A DNA stretch of 64,000 nt. Origin: Toxotes chatareus. Taxonomy: Eukaryota; Chordata; Actinopteri; Toxotidae. Below the pieces are notes generated by a model. The model did not search any database. It was not told where the DNA came from and saw only the letters and a list, made by a program, of their open reading frames with translations. Shown here one piece after another: positions 12,345-23,600 of the stretch (within the stretch, counting starts at the first letter, position 1; every line of letters begins with the position of its first letter). The translations under genes were made by a program, and so were the position numbers. The stretch is from positions 9,382,177 through 9,446,176 of the forward strand of contig CM028898.1 in assembly GCA_016801885.1 (NCBI GenBank), read 5' to 3'.

Positions 12345-12740
12345 GTGGTACAAGAAGTATTCAGACCCTTTAGTAATAGCTCTACTACAACAATAAAAAT
12401 ACTCCATTACAAGTCAAAATCCCTGCCTACAAACCCCTGCTTATATGAAAGCTCTAGTATTGTCAGCTGAGTGTAAATACTAATGTATTAGTACTTGAGT
12501 TACATTTAACTGTTGCAGCCGGTGCAATTAATTTTATCTGCTTTATATACAAGTAGGTGCTATCAACTGGTTCCCAGTGAAACAAAGTTCTGCTGCACAA
12601 ATTTGTATTTATTTTTCAGACAACGTGTCTTTGGTGAGACTGATAACTCAGGCATCTGAAAAATGACAAAGTACCCTGACTGTTTTTCTGTAAGGAGTCT
12701 TGGAAACCACTAATACATTGTATTTTATAAACCTATCAGT
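12345..12740 (+). repeat. interspersed teleost repeat ('gtggtacaagaagtattcaga' type), copy A
   Basis: The left end resembles the cagtggtggaagaagtattc end of a repeat abundant in percomorph genomes, followed by the typical 'ctccattacaagtcaaaat' motif. The right end, attgtattttataaacctatca, matches the segment near 61378 in a second copy. Borders are approximate and the class is uncertain. Confidence 0.55.
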
Positions 12741-14504
12741 GCTGTTTTACATGAAATAGTAATTTGTAAAATAACTAGAAACAAAGTGTGACTCCAAAAT
12801 GAGTGAAATGTGTGATCTGTGGTTCATTCCTCCCATGTCCTCTGCAGACTGAAGGTCCTGCTGACCTTGTACCATTTGTGCGAGTATTAAATGCACAGAT
12901 TCTTTGCAGGATCTCATTATGTCTCTAATATCACCAAGGCACATTCCTCTAGACCTGTATTTGTTATGCCTGTTGATCTAAGTAAGCAAATCAAACTGAG
13001 AGACAATATTAAGTGTCCAAAACACGCCCTTCTCAGACTGGAAGGACCTATGTTTTTTTGCAGGCTGTGTAGTAGTTGTCCTTGCACTTCTACACAGTAT
13101 CTCTCACCCACTTGCCGGCCTCCTCGTTCTTCAACAAATGTCAGTGTTTTATGAGTCCCGGACCATTATAGGCAAGTTTTTGCAACCATTCCCATTACGA
13201 TTCGCCATGGTACAAGTCTATAAGAAAGATAACGTGTGGGCCATGTTTTGCATTTGCATAGCTTAATTCCAAATGCATACTTTTATGACTGATATGAGGA
13301 TTTGCATGTTTCTACAGAACCAGCAAACTTTATCCAAGACACGATGCTTGAGAACTCCTCGTAAAAACCTGGTTTTATTCATTTTACAGACGTGTACTGC
13401 TGAGAAAAATCATAGAAGAAGAATGCTGAATTGGATCCGTCCCTTGAAGGCCACAGTGGCACTGAGCTGCAGAAAATGGGCTTATTTTTGTGGGAACCAA
13501 ACATTTAAACAGGACTGGGATCACTAATCCTTGTCTGGGATTTGTGTTCTGTCTGGCTCAGTGAGTAGCTTTTTGTTGTTTCCTGATAGCTCTGTGCAGT
13601 ACGTTGGACTCTGACCCTGGCTGCTGTGGGTGGGGAGAGTGGATAGACTGGGATGAATAGAGTTTATTCTTCCTCCTTCAACTCCTGATTTGTGACCGTG
13701 AAGGGAAGGGCATGAGAAAAATGAAGATGCTGCAAGATGGCATAGTTAATGGCAAATCATTTCTTTTTTTCTTTAAATTCAATGCTGCATATAAATCCAT
13801 CGGTAAAGTAAACTGAAATTTAAAATCCATAAACATTCTTGAGTTTGCGGGCACGAAGTTTCTGGGGTGAGGTGATGTGTGTGAGTGAACTCTTTAGCCT
13901 GGCTGCTCTGAGATATTCTTCCATTAATAAATGACTGATAAAGCCATGAATTATGACTGTATAAACCACAGGCAGAACTTCCTTTTTATATTACAGTAGA
14001 CATGTGTAACCTTGTCTGGTTACACTAAAGCTAGTTCAACTGAGAAATGATAGATTTGGATTTCTTGTGCAGTTGGCAACTGTATGAACCACACCAACTA
14101 CATCACCACACAATGCATCACATTCATTTGCAATAAACTGTGTCTAACATGTTTTTCAAAGAATAAAAGTTACGCTGAGCATTAGGAGTAATTGTCTGTG
14201 AACAGTGTACTATCCTCTGTGGGTGGGAAAAAAACCCTGCTGATGTCATTGGGTTATCTCAGACTTGTGTATGAGACTTAATTTTTTTTTTTTTTTTTTT
14301 TTTTAAGAAAGCCTGTGTTACAAACTAGGCGTTATGAGTGGATGTGGGCATTTATCAGGCGGAAGGGGGAGAAGATCTAATCCTATGGTTGCATTATGGG
14401 AACGGTGAGATCCAGTGTTTTGGGGGCGACTCATACTTGGGGCTGGGATGTTTTAGCCTCTGCCACTTTGATTTTTGACCTTTCTTTCCCCCCACTTTAT
14501 AAAA

Positions 14505-14665
14505 GTACTCTACTAAATTACTGGAGCACCACTTTAAGAACAACGTGCTGATAATCTTTCACCTACATTGACTTAAAAAAAAAAAAAAATCCATATATAT
14601 ATATATACTTATTACTACTGCTACCTAAGTGGACGAGGTGAATACTTCTTCCACCGCTGGTGTTT
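14505..14665 (-). repeat. fragment of the same repeat, reverse orientation
   Basis: The right end reads gaatacttcttccaccgctg, the reverse complement of the cagYggtggaagaagtattc terminus, preceded by 'ttactactgctacctaagt'. This is a decayed piece of the family seen at 12345 and 61147. Confidence 0.45.
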
Positions 14666-15693
14666 GGTTCATCATATCTGATACCTTGCTCACTTGACTT
14701 TTGAAAGTTGTTAGGATGATTGAACTGCCATGCTTGAGAGCGCCTAGCAGCCTATTTAAAGGTCCTCTCCTGACATGTTTTGAGCTAGCAGTTAATATCT
14801 GTCATGTTTTTATTTTCACAAAAAAGTAAAAATTTCCTGCTGAAAAATATCACAAAATCACGTATGTAACTCTTTAACTGAGGTTCAAGCAGATGCATTT
14901 GCAAACAGCCTTGTAGTTTCAAACTCTGGGAAAAAACACAGTACTGTGCAAAAGCTGGAGGACGTTTAGATTATTATTCATCACACAGTATCATCAGGGA
15001 GGTGTGTGATCGGTCCCAGATTCACTCTGCAGGACAACGAGCCCAAACATACAACCATCAGGGAACTGAGGCACGTTCTCTACCAACCCACCTGTACCAC
15101 AGGTCACAAGTACCTTATTAGGTACCTTAGTATATTGATTTGTTTTAGGGTTTTTTCCCTCTTTATTGCACCATAAAAACAATCCATGGCGTTATTTTGA
15201 AAGCATCCTCACTTTTCTGCATTTTTCCCCCACAAGTGCCTAAAATTTCTGCACACTTTGTACTTCCTTCTGCTCAGTGGGGGTCAAATATCCAAGTGAA
15301 GTAACAATATACCGAGGGGAAGGGGGGCTTTACAATTACCCGATAAAAGGTGATTGCAATACCAGTACTTGGATGAAACCGTTCTTTCCACAGCAGAGAG
15401 TCAGAGCAGCGCTGCCCCGCAGAAAAGTCAGTTTCAAGTGAGGGCGGGCTGACTCAACCTGCCACTCCCCGCTCAGGCCTTCACGGGAGCGCGCCTCCGC
15501 TCCGCTGTCACGCTTTACTACCAACAGGCACGGAATTCCAGGGAGGAAGTCACTGAGATTGGGAAACGAGCAACTCCCAAACGGTGCCAAAAAAGAAAGA
15601 AAGAAAGAAATAACCCGGGGGACGGAGGAGACGTTCAAACAACAGCAGTTCCACATTGGGAACCGTAAAAAAACACACACCCAGCTTTGGAGT

Positions 15694-15702
15694 ATGGACT
15701 AG
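15694..15702 (+). promoter_or_regulatory. two-codon upstream ORF in the erbb2 leader
   Basis: ATG GAC TAG is a complete start-Asp-stop mini-ORF ending 19 bases before the erbb2 ATG. Mammalian HER2 mRNA is known to carry a short inhibitory uORF close to its start. The sequence is seen directly; its presence in the mRNA needs a transcription start upstream of 15694, which I infer. Confidence 0.5.
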
Positions 15703-15721
15703 AGGCGGAGGGTCGCAGCAG

Positions 15722-17561
15722 ATGGAGGCGGCGAGAAGTTTGGTGTTTGTCGGGGCCGTGCTGCTCGGAGTGACGGGCGCGTTGGGCAGAGAAGGTGGGT
15801 AACTTCCAGCGCCTCTCCGCTGTTAGCAAAACAGACACGCCGCTTGTTAGGAGTGCGGCGTGTGGTGGGTTTTATATGTGAGTAAATGTTTTCAGGTTCA
15901 GCTCGGCCGATAGAGGCTGATATTTCTGGCTTGGACCACATTCCTCCGTGAGCCCGCTGTCCGCGTTCTCTCTCTCTCGCTCTTTCTCTCTCTCTCTCTC
16001 CCCCTCTCTCCGCCACTGTCGGGGCTCGTGCGATTTGCGAGGCGCAGAAAAGGAGGAAAATCACACCTGTCACAACGTGGCCTCTAATGAGATTTACGGT
16101 TAGGACTAAAACCGCTTTGTAACAAACTCCATGCGCTCTTTGTTGCACAAATAAACACTGCCGGAACACGGCAGTGGCCGTGGCACTGAAAACAGGTAAG
16201 AAATATGAGAACCTGTCTCGCAGCTTGGGGACAGATAGAGACACCGACAGACCTGTGCGCGCAGACGGACGTTAAGTTCTGGGCCGGTTTTCGCTCTGCG
16301 CGTAAACAAAAACAAACCAACAATAACAGGCGGCGCATTGTGTGCCACGGATCATGACTATGTCAATTATTCACTTCTGGCTCTGAAGAGGACATTGTCT
16401 GATTGAGGGGCCACTTGTCACACTTGGAGCTTGAGTGCATGCCAGGAGAACGAGAGCTAACTGAAAGTGCAAACATATTTACAAGGTAGTCCCATATACT
16501 ATGATTTATTAAAGAAAAAAATGTTTTATTTGCTGGAATGATCTCATCTCATTTAGAGTAGTGTTGTATTTTCACCCTTGAAAAAAAACAAACAAAAACA
16601 AAACAACAGTTTATCTGTTCCTCAGTTCATCTTAAAACTGAAACCAATTTGTGGACTGAGTGGTAGTCGATCTACATAAATTGTTTTGGTAACTGATTTA
16701 ATGTTAAAGTTATGTTCAAGCAAACAAGTGGTTCCAGCTTCTCAAATGTGAGGATTTGCTGCTTTTTCCTCCTCTTACTTTACAATAAAAAAAAATAAAC
16801 TCTTTAGAAGACATTCATTTGGGCTTTTTTTTAATTTAAACGGCCAACCCATCAATCTATTAATCATTAAAGTACTTGTTAGTAGCAGCTCTAGTTGATA
16901 TTAGTGGATGCATTGGCTTCTGTATTGGTAGAAAACTGTTTAAGGTTGAATCAGGGATATCAATAAGCCCAGTCAGCTGTTTTCAAAAGCCTTTTTATGA
17001 CACCAGCTAATGGCAAAAATATTGACATCTGTAACTCTGACAGTTTCTCTTACAATACAGCCTTTATTGACACGCAGTTAACAGTTTTTATCGATGTGCT
17101 TGTTTAAAAAAAAGCTGCAGAGAGAGTAGATTAGTGCATGGCTTTAAAAAAAAAAGTAATAATATGAAATATCGCAATGTTTTATCTTTTAAGTAAATGT
17201 CTACTTAGGAATAATTCATTCAAGCTCCTTTTACTACTAAAATGACTCGTATGAGAATAAAGAATAGTGTGGTGAGGCTCCTCTGACTGTTGTTAGCTGC
17301 TGCCCACCCACCACTGCTACTACTACACACACACACATACAAACAAAGCCTATAGTCACAGGTGAGGAGATTTCCAAATACATCTGCATTGTTGTTGGGA
17401 ACTGGTCGGTGCACTTTCTTCCATGGTGTTGATCTGTGAAGCATCAGCTCAGTGTGAGCGCTCTGTTTGGTCACAAATCCCCCGCGTTCAGCAACACATC
17501 AAGCAAAAGTGGATAGATCTCAACAGTCTTACTTTCTCTTGTTAAGTAGCGTGTTTTTTGT

Positions 17562-17604
<43 letters not shown>

Positions 17605-20600
17605 TACACATCCTGTGGCCAACCAGTGTATGACTCCAAAGGTCAGCATTTGTGTTGCTGTTCTTCCTTTAGTGGTCGGAATAAATTATTTCAGCAACCA
17701 GCCCCTCAATGAGAATGTGTGTGTGCGTGTGTGTATGCATGTGTGTTTGGTGGCCTCAGTATCCGCAGAGTTCATGTCCTTGTCACACTCCAATGCACCC
17801 ATTGAGTGAAACTCACTGTGAAGTGATTAAGTCCTACTGAACTGGCCTCAGTGGCAGGTTAGCTCAGCCCGCCCTGAGTCACCAGTCTAGACTGTGTGTT
17901 AGTGATCTAACTCTCTCTGAGCTGAGGAAGGGGCCTCATTACCAGCCTCGCAGGAAACTTTCAACACCTTCTTGTGTCTTTTCCTTAGGTTTCAGTTGCA
18001 CACCGTCAGCCTTCATTTACAATTCTCTGACAGATCTGTAGAAGGAAATCACAGTTTTAAATGAAATCACAGCTGCCTTGTTAGGAATTTTAAAAAAAAA
18101 TCGTGCTTATCTTGTTTTCATCTGTGATTTTTTTCTGCAGAGACCAGGTTAATCTGTTTTTCTTGGAGGAAAAAGTTATTGGCTGTGTTTGCATCCTGTA
18201 TCAGTGGCACACTTTTTGGTCGTTAGAATTGGGAAATAATTCAGAAATAGAAATAAAATGATAATATCTGGGGTGTCCCAGCGGATAAAGGGTAGAAGAG
18301 ACTGACCATGTAATCACAGCGTCCTTGGTTTGAGTCTGGCCAGGACCTTCGGTGCATGTCCTCCCTCCTCCCTCTCCACTCATTTCCCGTCACTATGACA
18401 AATGAAGGCAAAATGCCAAAAATAAACTTTAAAAAAGAAATGATTATTTCATTAAAGTATAATCATCTGTTATTGTGTTACATGAGTGTGTCTCAGGACA
18501 CCTTTCTAACAAGGCACCTTTTGATTAAGGGTTATTAGTTGTAGCTAACAGCTTTATAAATGGTTAAGAAATAATTTACTAATGTGTTATAGATTGTTAA
18601 CACACCATTAATAAAAGCAGCTTTTGGGTTGCCAAGTTGTGAAAAATCTCTTTGGAATAATTGTTTTTCGGCTAAACAGTTAATAATAAAAACCCTTAAA
18701 TACAGTGTCCATCATTTTTCTTTTTTCCCAGAAGGTTCAGTAAGTGGTCGCAGGGGTCTTTGTGTGAACTAGTGTGAAAAAGTCTTCTTATTTATGCCAT
18801 AAGAAGAAAAAAATAGCCAGCAAAAGGATTTTTCACAACCTGGCAACCCATTATAAATGGTGCCTTATTATCGATATATTGAACTAATTCGAATTTTTAT
18901 TACACTTGGCATCACTGTAGCGTTCATAGCAATAAATAGCAATTTCCATTCTATATATTATGTTGTATATCAATACTGACTGAAATAATGTAGTAGATGT
19001 AGTGATTGTCCAGCACTGATCTGTTCATATACCAGTATTTCTAGTTCATCTATCATTGATTTCATCAAACTATATTTTCCCCAATAAAGCAATCATGCAG
19101 TTGAGATTTCAGGTTGAAAATATTGATTTCAGATTAACCTTCCATCATCATAGAGACCCACGTGATGAGCATCGACTACAGTTTTCAGCTACGCTTGCTT
19201 GTTGCACCTCATCACCCAGTCCTAGTCCAGTCTTAGATTCATTAGGTTTTAAACATTAATTGACTAGTTTTGATCATTTTGTCTTCATTTTCCTTACACA
19301 GTTTATCCTCTTTGAAATGAGCTGTTTGCAGGTGCAAATGATAGTAAATATGCCAGAAAGTATGCAGGAGATATTCTGACGTAGCAGTGCAGCATATGTT
19401 TGTGTACATGTTTGTGGTTTTACTCTATGCATGACAGGGTGCATGAGCGAGGAGTTAATGTCTGTAGCTCCAGAACAGTTCAGATCCTGTTCTGCTTGTC
19501 TGTTGAGCAATACCTGTTTTTTCTTACCCGGCCGTACAGTGAAGGGCAAGAAAGAATGTGTTCAGGGAGGTTAGGAGAAATTTGAAGTTTATGCGAGACA
19601 CGTTGCAAGGATTAGCATTGCATTAGAATTAGGCCTGACATGTTAAATCTGAGGGCTAATAAAGCTGACAGAGAATGTCCTGTTGGATCAGCTTGTTCTG
19701 TTTGTGTTGAGCTTTGAAGGGATCTAATCCATTAGAGGAGAGTGGAAGCCAGAGAGGATCTCTGTTGACTGTTTTCTGGTGTGTCACGCTGCAGGCTTTT
19801 CCACCATGCTTCAGTCTAACTCCTGCTGTAGCATCCCTGCCATCGTGTTTGTGTCACTTACCGCACACACACTGGTAAACACACATGCACACTCCCTGTG
19901 CTAACTGGCACGCTGCCACGCACAGGTGTGGCCTCGAGCTGGCTTTTAGTTTTCAGTCAATCTTAAGCAGCACAGTGTGCTGCCATGTGGGCTGACTGGG
20001 TGAAGGACTCAGTCCAGCCCACAGTCATCACATCCACTCTTGCAGGAAGACAGTTTAATATCAAAGCTGTCACTATTAGTTCTCTGAAGATACAGTCTGC
20101 TATTACAGTTTATATAACTGATTAATTATTTAAGTCATTCATCAACAAAATAACCAAACATTCACTGGTTCCAGCTTCTTAAATATGAGGAATTGCTGCT
20201 TTTTTCTCCATCATTTATTGAATGTTTGGTTTGCACAATTTAAAAATTTTGTTTTGAGCTCTAGAAATCATAATTCCTGGCAGTTTATAGATTAAATGAT
20301 TAATCACTTCCTCAAAAAAAAAAAAAAAGATTAACTGATAATGAAAATAACTGTTTCTTCCAGGCGTATTTTCAAGTACCTGAGCTGAGGAAAGTTCCCA
20401 TGACCACCTGTAAGGAGACATGATTTTGTATTAATTGTCCATATTCATTTACTATAGATCCTACAGGGTTACACTGCACTTTACATTACCCATTTAGCTG
20501 GCAGTGGCACTCCCTTTCAGAGTGAGCAGGTAGGAGGTCCCTGTCTGTAATATGATTGACATGATGTTGAAACAGGGACTGAACAGTCACCTTTCTATTT

Positions 20601-23600
20601 GGCAGCTTTCCATCAGCTGATATTTACCAAATGAACTGCCTGATGCGTGCTGACTGGATGTGTCATGAAAGCCGGGATGAGTTAACAGGGTGATGCAATT
20701 AAATGATAAAATACTGAGTGTGATCACAGTGAATGCTGGATTGTTCTGAGTACAAATAAGTGCACACTGATGAACAGAAATGCTAAACGTTTACATGTCA
20801 GAAGCACAACAGCTTACTGTACACAGGGTGACTCCATTGTAATCAGGTTAATGATCAAAAACAGGCAGGAAAGTAAAAACACACTTTCATTCTTACTCTT
20901 GTTAACCACATAAAGACCTGACCAGATTTATACACTGTGCAGAAGCCAGCGCTAACACCCTCAGCTCTGTGTGTGTGTGTATTTGGATGTCCTAGTCAGT
21001 CATTAGTTGTGTGTGTTGTGTGTTGTGACCTGTCGGACAAAGAGATCGTCTCATTACCTGGAGAGTCACAGGCCACTGATGTGCCTTTGGACAAGACCCT
21101 GAGCTACAACCTGGTTTCTCTTGGCCCCTCTCACTCACTGGTGGAAAATGTACAAGTGTGTCATCATCGAGATATGCGAAGACACGCATTCCTGTAAAAT
21201 GACACTTTCCAGAGCACACACACACAAAAAAGTTGGGCAACAGCTCACAGACTGAGAGAAACTTGACAGGAAAAAAGGAATTGGGTGAATAGAGGGGAAA
21301 TTTTGAGATAACTAGGCTCTCAATCCAGGTCATAAAGTGGTGTAGAGAGTGAATTTAGAAGGGGAAGGCAGGGGTGACACGACAGCGGGCAGATAGAGCA
21401 AAGTAAGTGATAAAAGGGAGAGTATTTTAGGCCGTGGGGATGGAAGGGTGGGCAGCTCCTCACAAGGCCACGCATGCACACAGCCGTTGCTGAGAGACTT
21501 TTGGAGAGCAAACAATGAGGGAATAAAAGGAGAGGAAGCTGAGAACTGGCTTTACACACACACTTTTTAGAAATGGAAAATCAGCTCTGTTGTGCGCTCT
21601 GTTACGGCACATTTACCTAATCCCCAGAGCTGGAGCTGTCTACGTGTGAGTGTGTGATAGTTTGTGTGAGTTTCGAGGAATCGATTTCTGTTTGTGTTTA
21701 GATAGTCATGTCTTATTTAAGATGATTTAAATGCTGGAGGATAAAATACCGACTTCCCACTTGGCTTCATATGTAAAACTATTTTCCATGATGATATCAC
21801 TGAAGGAGGCAGTGATTAGTCATTTGATTTGATATTTGACACAAGCTGCAGTGACTGGGTGTGTATTTTTGGCAGCCTTGCTGGTAATCATAGACCCATT
21901 TGCTGCAGTAGCTGGCTGTCAGATTTTAATACAGACTTTATTTACACTTTATGACCCAAGTCCTCTGCGCTGATTTGCAGCCACTGTAATATGGGTCAAG
22001 TTCTGAGTGCTCTGCAGTTACCGGGATACTTTACACGTGGCAGACACACATACTTGATAAGAAGCACAGATCTCCTGAAGTTTGTCGAACCTCAGAGTAT
22101 CATGGAAATCTGTTCCTCCAGTGATGTATGTAAGTCCAAACACCCATCTTTTCCAAAAGGAGAGATAGAGATAGCACTGGAAGGAGAGTGGGGGTGCAGG
22201 GGTCGCCTTAATCATGAGAGGTGGGTTGACTATTGAAGGGCTGTTGGAAAAAAGCCAGAGGAAGTCATTTATAACCTCAGCAGAGGAGGGACTGTCCACT
22301 GTGTGACTGCCTGCTAAAGCATGGGAGCTATGTGTCTGCAAGAGCCTCCGTGAATTGTAACGCTGTGTGACCCTGAATGTAATGCTGTGTCTGACCCACT
22401 GTGGGGAATCTGTGCTCTCTGCTGCCTGTTGAAAATTTATCATATACACTAAAAGGCAGACAGGCTGTGCATACGGTTTGTGTTTTCGAAGTATTCAAGC
22501 CCACTTGTAAACAGTTATGCAGTCAAAAGTGTGTGTGGAGTCCAAATCTTTACTGTCATCGTCATTTGGAGTCTTCAAGTTCCCTTGCAGCCCAGAAACC
22601 CAAAGATATCTCATTTACAGTGATATACTGGGATTTATTTGAAGGTGTAAAATAAATAATATATTTTGTCATTAATATGGCTTCATGTGTATTTTATTTA
22701 CATGTACTAATATAAAGTTGGGGTCAAATGTTATCTGTGTTTCAGTGTGCCTGGGTACAGATATGAAGCTGGCCCTGCCCTCCAGCCTGGAAAACCACTA
22801 CGAGACCCTGAGGCTGTTCTACACTGGCTGCCAGGTCGTCCACGGCAACCTGGAAATTACTCACCTTCATGGAAACCCTGACCTCTCCTTCCTACAGGTA
22901 TATTGTTGTAGTTGTCACAGGGAGCAATTTTAAAAGAAATAGAGTTTTAAAGACGGGACTGGTGTTTTTGGTACTTGGGAAGGCTGTTCCAAAAAAGTTA
23001 GCTTTGATAAAGAAGATGAAAACAAATAAAGACAATGAAAGTACTTGGTTAGTTGGCTGGTTCATCCGTTTTGTCTCCTCACCACCTTCTTCTCCAGGGG
23101 ATTGTGGAGGTGCAGGGCTATGTACTTGTAGCCCACGTGTCAGTGAGTCTGGTGCCTTTGGACAACCTTCGGATCATCCGAGGCAGCCAGCTGTACAACT
23201 CCAGCTATGCCCTGGCAGTTCTGGATAACACTCAGCATGGAAAGGGGCTCAGGACGCTCCGGCTTCGTAGCCTTACAGGTAAGATAATAGTAGTAGGGCT
23301 TAGAGCTGATGTCCAGAACCAGTATGACTTGAGTGGACTGGGTTGGGACTGGTACTCAGCATCTTTTATCTACTGTAACAGTACGTTCCTGATGTGCTCT
23401 TATGTTCTGTCTCCCCTGCAGAGATCCTGCTGGGTGGGGTTTATATTTGGGGGAACCCCCAGCTGTGCTTCCCAGACCCTCATAGCATAACTTGGGGGGA
23501 CACCTTGGACGAGCAGAATATCCATGCCAAACAGCACCAACTGCAGGCTCGCGCCTCTAACTGTGAGCAGCTCATTGTCTGATTGAAATATTGAACATCT

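Larger units (their letters stand above)
11881..15600. other. pgap3-erbb2 intergenic region
   Basis: No coding exon was recognised on either strand; the open frames at about 12.9-13.5 kb lack splice signals and family resemblance. The stretch carries repeat fragments at 12345-12740 and 14505-14665, poly-T near 14283-14304, and a GC-richer, CpG-containing segment from about 15380 that is presumably the erbb2 promoter. Confidence 0.5.
15795..22745 (+). other. erbb2 intron 1 (about 7 kb)
   Basis: The first intron separates the signal-peptide exon from the rest of the receptor. It begins in a CpG-containing segment with a (CT)n tract (15966-16010). It holds the repeat copies at 16650 and 20110, a (CA)n tract at 17563-17600, a SINE at 18262-18440 and a foldback element at 18625-18850. 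I see no other gene in it; intronic enhancers are likely but not identifiable by eye. Confidence 0.7.

Noticed and set aside
15699..16244. 181-codon minus-strand frame with Arg/Glu repeats
   Set aside because: Shadow of erbb2 exon 1 and the CT tract downstream; no splice or family support.
21050..21190. Possible SINE fragment ('gtgcctttggacaagaccctgag' resembles a teleost repeat)
   Set aside because: Too short and diverged to place borders or family by eye; left out as a feature.
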